A program made the position numbers and the translations under genes. A model generated the notes under the pieces. That model made no database searches and was not told the DNA's origin. It saw only the letters and a program-made list of their open reading frames with translations. A DNA stretch of 64,000 bases from Hoeflea sp. 108 (lineage in GTDB: Bacteria; Pseudomonadota; Alphaproteobacteria; Rhizobiales; Rhizobiaceae): assembly GCF_000372965.1 (NCBI RefSeq), contig NZ_KB890024.1:3978501-4042500 (forward strand), given 5' to 3'. Below, piece by piece: positions 1-8,820 of this stretch (the stretch's first letter is position 1; every line of letters begins with the position of its first letter).

Positions 1-2
1 AC

Positions 3-1319
3 GAAAACTATTCAGCCATCAAGGCTGCGGTGCTCGCCATCGGCGGCTGGGGCGATTCCTACAAGAACACCGTCTCGCGCCTGGTCAGCAACCTCAAGGC
101 GCCGGTCAAGGGCATCGCCGGCCCATGGGTGCACAAGTACCCACATTTCGCCGTACCGAAGCCGGCCATCGGTTTCCTGCAGGAGGCGCTGCGCTGGTGG
201 GACCACTGGCTCAAGGGCAAGGAAACCGGCGTCGAGGACGACCCGGCAATGCGGCTCTACGTCATGAATTCCGAACCGCCGCGCGAATGGTATCTCGAGC
301 GCCAGGGACGCTGGATCGCGGAACAGCAATGGCCTTCGCCCGACATCGCCATCAAGACCCTGGCCCTCGGCGCGAACGGCACGCTTGCCGAGGGTGGCAA
401 GCTGGACTCAACCGTATCGATCAACTCGCCGCAGGATTGCGGCATGGACGGCGGTGAATATTGCGCCATCTGGCTTGGACCGGAACTGCCGGGAGACCAG
501 CGCACCGACGACGCCAAATCGGCCTGCTTCGATGGTGCCGTGCTCGACGCCCCGCTCGACGTCGTCGGCAGCCCGGTCATCAGGCTGAAGCTGGCGGCCA
601 ATCGCAGGCGGGCGATGGTCGCCGTGCGCCTCTGCGACGTCCAGCCGGACGGCGCTTCGACGCGCATCACCTATGGCGTGCTCAATCTCTGTCATCGCAA
701 CAGCCACGAATTCCCGGAGGACGTGGTGCCGGGCAAGGCGATGGATATCGCCTTCAAGCTCGACGACATCGCCTACCGCGCAGCCGCGGGCAATCGCTTG
801 CGTGTCTCCATCTCTTCGACCTACTGGCCGCTGGTGTGGCCATCACCGGAAGAGGTGACGCTGACGATCCACGATGGCGCCATCGATCTGCCGGTGCGTC
901 CCTCGGGCGAAGTTAACGAATGGACGTTCGAGGAACCGGAGGGTGCCACCCCCTGGCAGATCGAGACGATCCGCGAGGACAGCCACAGCCGCAAGATCGA
1001 GCGCACGGACGGCAAGGTCACGCTCAGCATCGTCGACGACTTCGGCGAGACCCGCGATCTCGACCACGGACTGGCGGTCGGCGAGGTCGCCCGCGAGGCC
1101 TGGACCATCGATCCTGCCGACCCTCTGGCGGCCTACGGCGAGACCCATTGGACCCAGACGTTGAAACGCGACAGCTGGTCGGTCAGGACCGAAGCCTTCA
1201 CCACCATGCGCGCGGACGGCGAGAATTTCCATCTCACCGGCCGCATCGAGGCCTATGAGGGAGAAAAACTGGTTTTCGAGCGCGATTTCACCGAAATCGT
1301 CGCCCGCGACCACATCTGA
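3..1319 (+). CDS. CocE/NonD family hydrolase, C-terminal part (5' partial)
   Basis: The frame is open from the left edge, so the start and the nucleophile-serine region lie outside the window. What is visible is the end of an alpha/beta-hydrolase domain followed by a beta-rich C-terminal region of the kind found in X-Pro dipeptidyl-peptidase (S15) and CocE proteins. IGGWGDSY (about residues 14-21 of the visible part) matches the catalytic Asp motif, and GPWVHKYP (about 42-49) matches the catalytic His motif. These enzymes hydrolyse esters or acyl-dipeptide bonds. A peptide-type ABC importer begins 140 bases downstream on the same strand, so the enzyme may process the imported compound. The substrate cannot be read from the sequence. 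Confidence 0.85.
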   Translation, partial: ENYSAIKAAVLAIGGWGDSYKNTVSRLVSNLKAPVKGIAGPWVHKYPHFAVPKPAIGFLQEALRWWDHWLKGKETGVEDDPAMRLYVMNSEPPREWYLERQGRWIAEQQWPSPDIAIKTLALGANGTLAEGGKLDSTVSINSPQDCGMDGGEYCAIWLGPELPGDQRTDDAKSACFDGAVLDAPLDVVGSPVIRLKLAANRRRAMVAVRLCDVQPDGASTRITYGVLNLCHRNSHEFPEDVVPGKAMDIAFKLDDIAYRAAAGNRLRVSISSTYWPLVWPSPEEVTLTIHDGAIDLPVRPSGEVNEWTFEEPEGATPWQIETIREDSHSRKIERTDGKVTLSIVDDFGETRDLDHGLAVGEVAREAWTIDPADPLAAYGETHWTQTLKRDSWSVRTEAFTTMRADGENFHLTGRIEAYEGEKLVFERDFTEIVARDHI

Positions 1320-1459
1320 CGCAGAAGATTTTGGTCCAAATGCGACACGTGGATTGCGCCACCTGATGTCGCATTCGGCCTTGCCGATGCCCTTACGTTA
1401 CGGTCAATATTGCCATCAGAAGTCGAGCAATAACCGACCGCCAGAGTGAGGAGCTTCCA

Positions 1460-3043
1460 ATGTCCAATGAACTTGAATTCCTGAGCAGCCGTGTCGCCAA
1501 AGGCAAGTTGAACCGGCGCGACTTTCTGGGTCGCGCCGCAGCCCTCGGTGTCTCCGCAGCCTTCGCCAATACGCTGCTTTCCAATGCCGCCAGGGCCGAA
1601 GGCCCTGTCAAGGGCGGCACCCTTCGCGCCGGCATGCAAGGGGGTGCTGCCACCGACAGCCTCGACCCGGCATCCTGGTCGAGCCAGGTGCCTTATTTCT
1701 TCGGCCGCCAGTGGGGCGAGCAGCTCGTGCAGATTTCGCCGACCGGCGAAGTGCACCCTGCCCTTGCAGAAGAATGGGGCGCATCCGACGACGCCAAGAC
1801 CTGGACCTTCAAGATCCGCAAGGGCGTGCAGTTCCACAACGGCAAGGAGATGACGCCTGACGACGTGGTGGCGACCATGGAGCGCCATTCCGACGAGAAG
1901 GCGAAATCAGGTGCACTCGGCCTGATGGGCGGCATCGCCTCGGTCAAGAAGGACGGCCAGAACGTCGTCTTCGAGCTGAAGGACGCCAATGCCGACCTGC
2001 CCTTCCTGCTCGACGACTACCATCTGATGATCCAGCCGAACGGCGGCAAGGACAAGCCAGATGCCGGCATCGGCACCGGGCCCTACAAGGTCACCGTCAA
2101 CGAGGCCGGCGTGCGCCTTGGCGGCGAGAAGTTCGCCAACTACTGGCGCGACGACCGCGGCTTCGCCGACCAGATCGAGATCATCGTCATCAACGACGCT
2201 ACGGCCCGTACCTCTGCCTTGCAGGGCGGCCAGGTCGACATTATCAACCGCGTCGAACCGAAGATCGTCGAGCTGATCAAGCGCGTGCCCGGCGTTGTCA
2301 TCCGCAACGTCGCCGGCCGCGGCCACTATGTCTTCATCGCCCACTGCAACACCGCGCCTTTCGACAACAACGATCTCAGGTTGGCGCTGAAATATGCGCT
2401 CGACCGCGAGGAGATGCTGCAGAAGATCCTGATGGGCTACGGCTCGGTCGGCAACGACACCCCGATCAACAAGGCTTATCCGCTGTTCACCGAGATGGAG
2501 CAGCGCAAGTACGATCCCGACAAGGCCGCCTTCCATTACAAGAAATCCGGCCATTCCGGCTCGGTGCTGCTGCGCACCTCCGACGTCGCCTTCCCCGGCG
2601 CCGTGGATGCCGCCCAGCTCTACCAGCAGAGTGCCGCCAAGGCGGGCATCACGCTCGAGGTCAAGCGCGAGCCGGGCGACGGCTACTGGTCGGAAGTTTG
2701 GAACAAGCAGCCCTTCTCGGCCTCCTACTGGGGCGGGCGCCCGACGCAGGACCAGATGTATTCCACCGCCTACTACTCCAAGGCCGACTGGAACGACACG
2801 CGCTTCTTCCGCGAGGACTTCGACAAGATGCTGTTTGCAGCACGCGCCGAACTCGACAAGGACAAGCGCAAGAAGCTCTATGCCGACATGGGCCAGATCG
2901 TCCGCGACGAAGGCGGGGTCATCACGCCGATGTTCAATGACTTCATCGACGCCACCAGCGGCAAGGTCGGCGGCTGGGTCGATGACGGCAACCAGGAGAT
3001 GATGGGCGGCTACGCGCTGTCGAAGTGCTGGCTGAACGCCTGA
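1460..3043 (+). CDS. ABC transporter substrate-binding protein, peptide/opine type (SBP_bac_5)
   Basis: A 527-residue periplasmic binding protein of the DppA/OppA class. It starts at ATG after a good ribosome site (GAGGAG about 9 bases upstream). The N-terminus carries a twin-arginine signal (NRRDFLGR, residues 18-25) and an ARA cleavage site near residue 47, so export by Tat is likely. The family motif region near residues 95-125 (WTFKIRKGVQFHNG) is typical. It is the first gene of a run with two permeases and a double ATPase and would capture the ligand. Family membership is firm. The ligand is unknown, and peptides, opines and related compounds are all used by this family. Confidence 0.93.
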   Translation: MSNELEFLSSRVAKGKLNRRDFLGRAAALGVSAAFANTLLSNAARAEGPVKGGTLRAGMQGGAATDSLDPASWSSQVPYFFGRQWGEQLVQISPTGEVHPALAEEWGASDDAKTWTFKIRKGVQFHNGKEMTPDDVVATMERHSDEKAKSGALGLMGGIASVKKDGQNVVFELKDANADLPFLLDDYHLMIQPNGGKDKPDAGIGTGPYKVTVNEAGVRLGGEKFANYWRDDRGFADQIEIIVINDATARTSALQGGQVDIINRVEPKIVELIKRVPGVVIRNVAGRGHYVFIAHCNTAPFDNNDLRLALKYALDREEMLQKILMGYGSVGNDTPINKAYPLFTEMEQRKYDPDKAAFHYKKSGHSGSVLLRTSDVAFPGAVDAAQLYQQSAAKAGITLEVKREPGDGYWSEVWNKQPFSASYWGGRPTQDQMYSTAYYSKADWNDTRFFREDFDKMLFAARAELDKDKRKKLYADMGQIVRDEGGVITPMFNDFIDATSGKVGGWVDDGNQEMMGGYALSKCWLNA

Positions 3044-3059
3044 GCAAGGCGCCGGCGGC

Positions 3060-4019
3060 ATGTCCAACCCGATCTTGAAACTGATCGCCCAGCGCATTGC
3101 GCTGGGCCTTCTCCTGCTTCTGGCCGTTTCGGTCCTGATCTTCGCCGGCACCCAGATCCTGCCCGGCGACGTCGCCCAATCCATTCTCGGCCAGTCGGCC
3201 ACGCCCCAGGCGCTCGCCAACCTCAGGGAGTCCCTCGGGCTCAACGACCCGGCCTATATCAGGTACTTCAGGTGGCTCGGCGGCGTGCTGACGGGCGACC
3301 TCGGCACGGCCCTGTCGAGCCGGCAGGACATCGCCGCCTCCATCGGCCCGCGCCTTTGGAACACGCTGTTCCTCGCCTTCTGGGCGGCCGTCGTGTCCGT
3401 GCCGCTGGCCATCCTGCTCGGGCTGCTTGCGGTGCGCTACCGCAACGGTTTCATCGACAAGACCATCTCCGGCCTGGCGCTTGCCTCGACCTCGTTGCCG
3501 GAATTTTTCGTCGGTTACCTGCTCGTCTATTTCTTCGCCGTGAAGTGGCAGATCTTCCCCGGCATCTCCACCGTCTATGACGGCATGCCCTTCCTCGAGC
3601 GCATGAAGGCGATCGCCCTGCCGGCAACGGCGCTCACGCTCGTCGTGCTCGCCCACATGATGCGCATGACGCGCGCAGCGATCCTGAACGTCATGCAGTC
3701 GGCCTATATCGAGACGGCCGAGCTCAAAGGCTTGTCGCCCTTCGACATCATCCGCAAGCACGCCTTCCCCAATGCCATTGCGCCGATCATCAACGTGGTC
3801 ATGCTCAACCTCGCCTTCCTCATCGTCGGCGTCGTCGTGATCGAAGTCATCTTCGTCTATCCCGGCATGGGGCAATATCTCGTCGACCATGTCGCCAAGC
3901 GCGACGTGCCCGTGGTGCAGGCGGTGGGACTGATCTTCGCTGCGGTCTATATCGGTCTCAACATGGTCGCCGACATCGCCGCCATCATCGCCAACCCGCG
4001 CCTCCGGCACCCGAAATAG
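3060..4019 (+). CDS. ABC transporter permease, DppB/OppB type
   Basis: A 319-residue inner-membrane permease lying 16 bases after the binding-protein gene. The N-terminus is one hydrophobic helix followed by the periplasmic loop usual for DppB proteins. About five further hydrophobic segments follow. The cytoplasmic coupling loop (ETAELKGLSPFDIIRKHAFPN split over residues 220-240) is the EAA motif that contacts the ATPase. It pairs with the next gene to form the channel. The ribosome site is weak (AAGG), so translation may be coupled to the upstream gene. Confidence 0.93.
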   Translation: MSNPILKLIAQRIALGLLLLLAVSVLIFAGTQILPGDVAQSILGQSATPQALANLRESLGLNDPAYIRYFRWLGGVLTGDLGTALSSRQDIAASIGPRLWNTLFLAFWAAVVSVPLAILLGLLAVRYRNGFIDKTISGLALASTSLPEFFVGYLLVYFFAVKWQIFPGISTVYDGMPFLERMKAIALPATALTLVVLAHMMRMTRAAILNVMQSAYIETAELKGLSPFDIIRKHAFPNAIAPIINVVMLNLAFLIVGVVVIEVIFVYPGMGQYLVDHVAKRDVPVVQAVGLIFAAVYIGLNMVADIAAIIANPRLRHPK

Positions 4020-4028
4020 GACGGCGCC

Positions 4029-4859
4029 ATGCTCGATTTCAAACGCATCTCCCTGGGCGCCTGGATCGGACTGGTCCTTACCGCCTGCTTCCTGTTCGCG
4101 GCCCTGTTCGCGCCCTGGGTTGCCCCCTACGGCAAGGCCGAAATCGTCGGCGACGTCTGGGCGCCGTCAAGCGCGCAGTTCTGGCTCGGCACCGACAATC
4201 TCGGCCGCGACCTGCTCTCACGCATGATCTATGGCGCCCGCACGACGATCTTCATCGCCGTGATGGCAACCGCGCTGTCGTTCTCACTCGGTTCGATCCT
4301 CGGCTTTACCGCAGCCACCGTCGGCGGCTGGCTCGACACCACCATGTCGCGCTTCGTCGACCTGCTGATGGCAATCCCGACGCTGATCTTCGCGCTCGTC
4401 GTGCTGTCGGTCCTGCCTTCGACCTTGCTCACGCTGATCCTGGTCATGGGTATCCTCGACGCCACCCGTGTCTACCGCCTGTCGCGGGCGGTGGCGGTCG
4501 ACATCAACGTGATGGACTTTGTCGAGGCGGCCAAGCTGCGCGGCGAAGGCAAGGCCTGGATCATCTTCCGCGAGATCCTGCCCAACGCGCTGTCGCCGCT
4601 GGTCTCCGAACTCGGCCTGCGCTTCATCTATGCCGTGCTGTTCCTCTCTGCGCTGTCCTTCCTCGGCCTCGGCGTGCAGCCGCCGGATGCCGACTGGGGC
4701 GGCATGGTCAAGGAAAACAAGGACGGCATCGTCTTTGGCATTCCCGCAGCCCTGATCCCCGCCGCCGCGATTGCAGCCCTTGCAATCTCGGTCAACCTCG
4801 TCGCCGACTGGGTGCTCAACCGCACCACCGATCTCAAGGGAGGACGCGGCAATGGCTGA
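4029..4859 (+). CDS. ABC transporter permease, DppC/OppC type
   Basis: A 276-residue partner permease beginning 9 bases after the DppB-type gene. It shows the DppC hallmarks: an N-terminal helix, the motif WLGTDNLGRDLLSRMIYGAR near residues 56-75, and a coupling loop (VEAAKLRGEGKAW) near residue 165. The 3' end overlaps the start of the ATPase gene by 8 bases, which implies translational coupling. Together with its neighbour it should form the heterodimeric pore of the importer. Confidence 0.93.
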   Translation: MLDFKRISLGAWIGLVLTACFLFAALFAPWVAPYGKAEIVGDVWAPSSAQFWLGTDNLGRDLLSRMIYGARTTIFIAVMATALSFSLGSILGFTAATVGGWLDTTMSRFVDLLMAIPTLIFALVVLSVLPSTLLTLILVMGILDATRVYRLSRAVAVDINVMDFVEAAKLRGEGKAWIIFREILPNALSPLVSELGLRFIYAVLFLSALSFLGLGVQPPDADWGGMVKENKDGIVFGIPAALIPAAAIAALAISVNLVADWVLNRTTDLKGGRGNG

Positions 4860-6534
4860 TGCCAAAATGGAGGCCAAGGCAAAACCCGGCACCAACGGCT
4901 CCGACACGCTGCTCGACATCCGCAACCTCAGGATCGAGGCCAAGGTGTTCCCGCCCGGCGAGGCGCCGCGCACCATTACGCTTGTCCACGACGTGTCGCT
5001 CAGCCTCAAGCGCGGCCAGGTGCTCGGCTTGATCGGCGAGTCCGGTGCGGGCAAGTCGACCATCGGCCTGTCGTCCATGGCTTATGGCCGCGGCGGCGTG
5101 CGCATCACCGGCGGCGAGGTCGTGTTCAACGGCCGCGACATCCTCAAGGCCGGCACGCAAGGCGTGCGCGCCCTGCGTGGCCGTGAGGTCTGCTATGTTG
5201 CGCAATCGGCGGCGGCGGCCTTCAACCCGGCCCATCGCCTGATGGACCAGGTGGTGGAAGCCTCGATCCTGCATGGGGTTACGACCCGCGAGGAGGCCGA
5301 GAAACGCGCCGTGGCGCTGTTCAGGAAGCTCAGTCTTCCCGACCCCGAGAATATCGGCAAGCGCTTCCCGCACCAGGTTTCCGGCGGCCAGCTGCAGCGC
5401 GTCATGACAGCCATGGCGCTGTGCTCCGAGCCCGACCTGATCGTCTTCGACGAGCCGACGACGGCGCTTGATGTCACCACCCAGATCGACGTGCTGGCGG
5501 CGATCAAGGAGGCCATCCGCGACACCGGCGTGGCAGCGCTCTACATCAGCCACGACCTAGCCGTCGTCGCCCAGGTATCGGACGAGATCATGGTGCTGCG
5601 CCATGGCCGGCTGGTCGAATGGGGCGGCACGCGCCAGATCATCAAGGAGCCCCGCCAGGAATACACCTCGGCACTCGTCTCCGTGCACGAGATCGAGCAT
5701 CAGGAAAAGAAACCGGGCGCGGCCCCCTTCCTCTCGGTCAGAGACGTGACGGCTGCCTATGGCGGCGGCAAGATCAAGGTGCTCAAGAACGTCTCGGTCG
5801 ACATCCTGCCCGGCCAGACGCTGGCCGTCGTCGGCGAATCCGGCTCTGGCAAGTCGACGCTTGCGCGCGCCATCACGGGCCTGTTGCCGCCCGAGCAGGG
5901 CAGCATTACCTTTGCCGGCCGTACCCTGTCCAATCGCCTCGCCGACCGCACCCGCGACGACCTGCGCGAGCTGCAGATGATCTACCAGATGGCCGACGTG
6001 GCGATGAACCCGCGCCAGACTGTGGGCACGATCATCGGCCGGCCGCTGGAATTCTATTTCGGCATGAGCGGCAAGGAGCGCGATGCCAGGGTCGCCGAAC
6101 TGCTCGACAAGATCGAGATGGGCCGCGGTTTCATCGACCGATATCCGGCCGAACTGTCAGGCGGCCAGAAGCAGCGTGTCTGCATCGCGCGAGCGCTCGC
6201 GGCCAAGCCGAGGCTGATCATCTGCGACGAGGTGACGAGCGCTCTGGATCCGCTGGTCGCCAACGGCATCCTCAAGCTGCTGCTCGGACTGCAGGCCGAG
6301 GAAGGCGTCGCCTATCTGTTCATCACCCACGATCTGGCGACGGTGAAGTCCATCGCCGACTCCATCGCCGTCATGTATCGCGGCGAGGTGGTACGCTACG
6401 GCCCAAAGTCGGAAGTGCTGAAGCCGCCCTTCGACGCCTATACCGACTTGCTGCTGTCGTCGGTGCCGGAAATGGAAATCGGCTGGCTGGAAAAGGCCAT
6501 CGGCGGACGCAGGATGGCGAGCGCTGGGAATTGA
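4852..6534 (+). CDS. ABC transporter double ATP-binding protein (DppD-DppF fusion type)
   Basis: A 560-residue protein with two complete nucleotide-binding domains in one chain. The first has Walker A GESGAGKST at residues 62-70, SGGQ at 177-180 and Walker B near 196-201. The second has GESGSGKST at 328-336, SGGQK at 436-440 and LIICDE near 455-460. The ATG at 4852 is preferred over upstream in-frame codons because it overlaps the permease stop by 8 bases and follows GGGAGGACG. It supplies ATP hydrolysis for the importer encoded just upstream. This completes a four-gene transporter. A palindromic repeat follows directly. Confidence 0.93.
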   Translation: MADAKMEAKAKPGTNGSDTLLDIRNLRIEAKVFPPGEAPRTITLVHDVSLSLKRGQVLGLIGESGAGKSTIGLSSMAYGRGGVRITGGEVVFNGRDILKAGTQGVRALRGREVCYVAQSAAAAFNPAHRLMDQVVEASILHGVTTREEAEKRAVALFRKLSLPDPENIGKRFPHQVSGGQLQRVMTAMALCSEPDLIVFDEPTTALDVTTQIDVLAAIKEAIRDTGVAALYISHDLAVVAQVSDEIMVLRHGRLVEWGGTRQIIKEPRQEYTSALVSVHEIEHQEKKPGAAPFLSVRDVTAAYGGGKIKVLKNVSVDILPGQTLAVVGESGSGKSTLARAITGLLPPEQGSITFAGRTLSNRLADRTRDDLRELQMIYQMADVAMNPRQTVGTIIGRPLEFYFGMSGKERDARVAELLDKIEMGRGFIDRYPAELSGGQKQRVCIARALAAKPRLIICDEVTSALDPLVANGILKLLLGLQAEEGVAYLFITHDLATVKSIADSIAVMYRGEVVRYGPKSEVLKPPFDAYTDLLLSSVPEMEIGWLEKAIGGRRMASAGN

Positions 6535-6535
6535 T

Positions 6536-6735
6536 GCCGCCCTTCCCTCGCCCCGTTTACGGGGAGAGGGTGACCACGAAGCGGCCGGGTGAGGGGCAGC
6601 TCTATGCCGGAAAGCTGGGCGCCGCCCCTCATCCGACTGCCGGCGTTCGATACTCGAAAAGCCAAGTATTTGGCTTTTCGTCCGCTGCGCGGACCTATCT
6701 TACCTCCCCGTGAACGGGGAGAAGGAAGTTCGTCA
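6536..6735. repeat. Mosaic palindromic intergenic repeat (RIME-like)
   Basis: About 200 non-coding bases between the ATPase gene and a convergent hydrolase gene, built of nested inverted repeats. CCCCGT-TT-ACGGGG near 6553 and CCCCGT-GA-ACGGGG near 6705 form the outer hairpins. GGGTGAGGGGC near 6590 pairs with GCCCCTCATCC near 6624. The centre is a perfect 11-bp stem with a GTAT loop at 6655-6680. This is the architecture of rhizobial intergenic mosaic elements. It may also end transcription from both sides. Confidence 0.75.
6655..6680. terminator. Perfect 11-bp stem-loop inside the repeat
   Basis: Bases 6655-6665 pair exactly with 6670-6680 around a GTAT loop, and the right arm contains TTTT. 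It lies between two convergent genes and could work as a bidirectional terminator, although it is part of the repeat element. Confidence 0.5.
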
Positions 6736-7674
6736 CCATACCCACTCACCCCGCCCCAGCGCCGCCGCCGCATCGACGATGCGCGTGAAGCTGGCGCGGG
6801 CGCGGCGGACGGTGTGGCGGGCGCGCAGGTAGCCGTGGACGAGTCCCGGCTCCTCGAACCAGAAGGCTTTGCCGCCGGCAGCGACTATGCGTTCGCCGTA
6901 GGCCTCGCCATCTGATGACAGCGGGTCGCATTCGGCCGTGATGACGACTGTTGGCGGCAGATTGGCGAAATCGGCGTCGGCCAGCGGCGACAGCGTGATG
7001 TCGCCGGTACGGTCCTCGCCGCCGGTGCGGATGTCCTTGTAGAATTCGAGGTCGCGCATGGTCAGCATCGGCGCCTCGGCATGGACGATGTAGGAGCCGC
7101 GCATCCGATCCCCGCCAAGGCCCGGATAGACCAGCACTTGCCCGACCGGGCGCCTGGCGTGCCCACGCGTCGCATGACTGGCGGCGGCCGCGATGTTGCC
7201 GCCGGCGCTGTCGCCGGCGAGCACGATGGGCTGGCCGTATCTGGTCGCGGCCCATTCGAAGGCGGCCATGGCATCGTCGAAGGCAGCCGGATGCTTGTGC
7301 TCGGGCGCCAGCCTGTAGTCGACCGACACGACTTCGTAGCCGGTGCGCCCGCACAGCTCGGCGCAAACGTCATCATGGCTGTCGAGCCCGCCGAGGATGA
7401 AACCGCCGCCGTGGAAATAGAGCAGCATCGCCTGCGGGGCCTTATCGGCAAGGCGGTAGATGCGGATCGGCACGTCCCGCCCAGACGCAGGAATGGCGGT
7501 CGTCTCGACCGTCACGCCATCGGGGTAGCCGGCGAAGAACTCCCGGCACATGCGGTCGTAGATCTCGCGCTGCTGGGCGATGGTGTAGTCGATGGTGTCA
7601 GGCGGATAGTAGGAATTGGTCCGCTCGATGAAGGCCCAGGTCTCGGCGTCGATGAGCGTGGCGTAGTCGGTCAT
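6733..7674 (-). CDS. Alpha/beta hydrolase, hormone-sensitive-lipase family esterase
   Basis: A 313-residue cytoplasmic esterase. HGGGFILGG (oxyanion-hole HGGG motif, about residues 88-96) and GDSAGGN (nucleophile Ser, about 158-164) place it in the HSL/family IV group. The acid is probably in ECDPLSSDG and the base in GLVHGY near the C-terminus. The start is taken at 7674 (MTDYATLID). The frame runs 55 codons further upstream, but that extension lies in a palindromic repeat and has arginine-rich, non-protein-like composition. The gene sits alone between two repeats, facing the ABC genes, so its context says little. The substrate is probably a short acyl ester. Confidence 0.88.
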   Translation of the reverse strand: MTDYATLIDAETWAFIERTNSYYPPDTIDYTIAQQREIYDRMCREFFAGYPDGVTVETTAIPASGRDVPIRIYRLADKAPQAMLLYFHGGGFILGGLDSHDDVCAELCGRTGYEVVSVDYRLAPEHKHPAAFDDAMAAFEWAATRYGQPIVLAGDSAGGNIAAAASHATRGHARRPVGQVLVYPGLGGDRMRGSYIVHAEAPMLTMRDLEFYKDIRTGGEDRTGDITLSPLADADFANLPPTVVITAECDPLSSDGEAYGERIVAAGGKAFWFEEPGLVHGYLRARHTVRRARASFTRIVDAAAALGRGEWVW

Positions 7675-7707
7675 TGGAGGGGCCCTTGGCAGGGGTCGCG
7701 CCTCGTC

Positions 7708-7895
7708 ACGCCCCCCTCTGGCCTGCCGGCCATCTCCCCCTCGAGGGGGGAGATCAGGCCACCATCGGCCTCTCGTCCAATCGCAAGTCTCCCAGCCAGT
7801 CGAGGCCCTTTTGCGCCGCAGGAAATGGCGGGAGGCCAACGCGAGTGATCTCCTCCCTCATGGGGGAGATGGCCGGCAGACCAGAAAGGGGCGCG
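7708..7895. repeat. Second mosaic palindromic repeat (RIME-like)
   Basis: A left arm at 7711-7738 (CCCCCTCTGGCCTGCCGG then CCATCTCCCC) and an inverted right arm at 7862-7893 flank about 120 bases of spacer. Each arm ends in a hairpin, ATCTCCCCC-TCGAG-GGGGGAGAT at 7732-7754 and a similar one near 7848-7870. It fills the gap between the esterase and the enoyl-CoA hydratase genes. Its first 18 arm bases recur inside a coding gene at 9519-9536. Confidence 0.78.
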
Positions 7896-7921
7896 AAGAA
7901 ACTCCACCATGCCTCCTATCC

Positions 7922-8704
7922 CTACCTCCCCTTCCACACCGGGTCGCGCTTCTCGGCAAACGCCTTGAAGCCCTCGAGATTGTCCTCCGAGGCGTAGAGC
8001 TCGTCCACGGTTGCGAATTGCCGCTTGGTGATGCGGTTCATCGTTTCCTGGAAGCCCATCACCTCGGCGGCGCGGGCCACCTCCTTGATGGCAGCGAAGA
8101 CCAGCGGCGGGCCGCCGGCGAGCAGGCGGGCGATCTCCCAGACGCGGTCCTCCAGCTTGTCGGCCGGCAGCACCTCGTTGACCAGGCCCCAGCGATGGGC
8201 CTCGGCCACGTCCATCCAGCGGCCGGTGAGCAGAAGATCCATCGCCACGTGATAGGGAATGCGCTTGGGCAACTTGATCGTCGCGGCATCAGCCAGCGTG
8301 CCCGCGCGGATCTCGGGCAGTGCGAAGCTCGAATGCTCGGAGGCGTAGATCAGGTCGCAGGATAGCGCCAGTTCGAAGCCGCCGCCGACCGCCATGCCGT
8401 TGACGCAGGCGATCACGGGCTTGTTGAGGTCACGCAACTCCTGCAACCCGCCGAAGCCGCCGACGCCATAGTCGCCGTCGACCGCGTCGCCGCTGGCCGC
8501 CGCCTTCAGGTCCCAGCCGGCGGAAAAGAACTTCTCGCCCGCCGTCTTCACGATGGCGATACGCAGGCTGTCATCGTCACGGAAGGCCTTGAACGTCTCG
8601 CCCAGCAGCCGCGAGGTCGCAAGGTCGATGGCATTGGCCTTGGGCCGGTCGAGCGTGACCTCGAGGATCACACCTTCCCTGCGGGTTTTCACGACGTCGG
8701 ACAT
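7922..8704 (-). CDS. caiD: Carnitinyl-CoA dehydratase-like enoyl-CoA hydratase
   Basis: A 260-residue crotonase-fold protein whose ends closely follow E. coli CaiD as I recall it: LDRPKANAID near residue 18, AGEKFFSAGWDLKAA near 55, and the exact C-terminus AFAEKRDPVWKGR. CaiD hydrates crotonobetainyl-CoA to carnitinyl-CoA. The oxyanion-hole segments are around SAGWDLKA and NGMAVGGGFELALS. The ribosome site GGAGG lies 8 bases before the ATG. It is the last gene of a leftward run with an acyl-CoA ligase, acyl-CoA dehydrogenase, carnitine dehydrogenase and a beta-keto-acid cleavage enzyme, which supports a carnitine/gamma-butyrobetaine role. The symbol is by similarity. Confidence 0.85.
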   Translation of the reverse strand: MSDVVKTRREGVILEVTLDRPKANAIDLATSRLLGETFKAFRDDDSLRIAIVKTAGEKFFSAGWDLKAAASGDAVDGDYGVGGFGGLQELRDLNKPVIACVNGMAVGGGFELALSCDLIYASEHSSFALPEIRAGTLADAATIKLPKRIPYHVAMDLLLTGRWMDVAEAHRWGLVNEVLPADKLEDRVWEIARLLAGGPPLVFAAIKEVARAAEVMGFQETMNRITKRQFATVDELYASEDNLEGFKAFAEKRDPVWKGR

Positions 8705-8820
8705 TTTTTTTCCTCCATTGCCCTTGCCCAGACCTATGCCTGGGCAAGCCTTTCAAAGCCGTGGGCGGGATAGCCCCTCGCCCTTGCCCTCTCGCCGTGA
8801 AGAATGGGGCGAAGGAGGCG

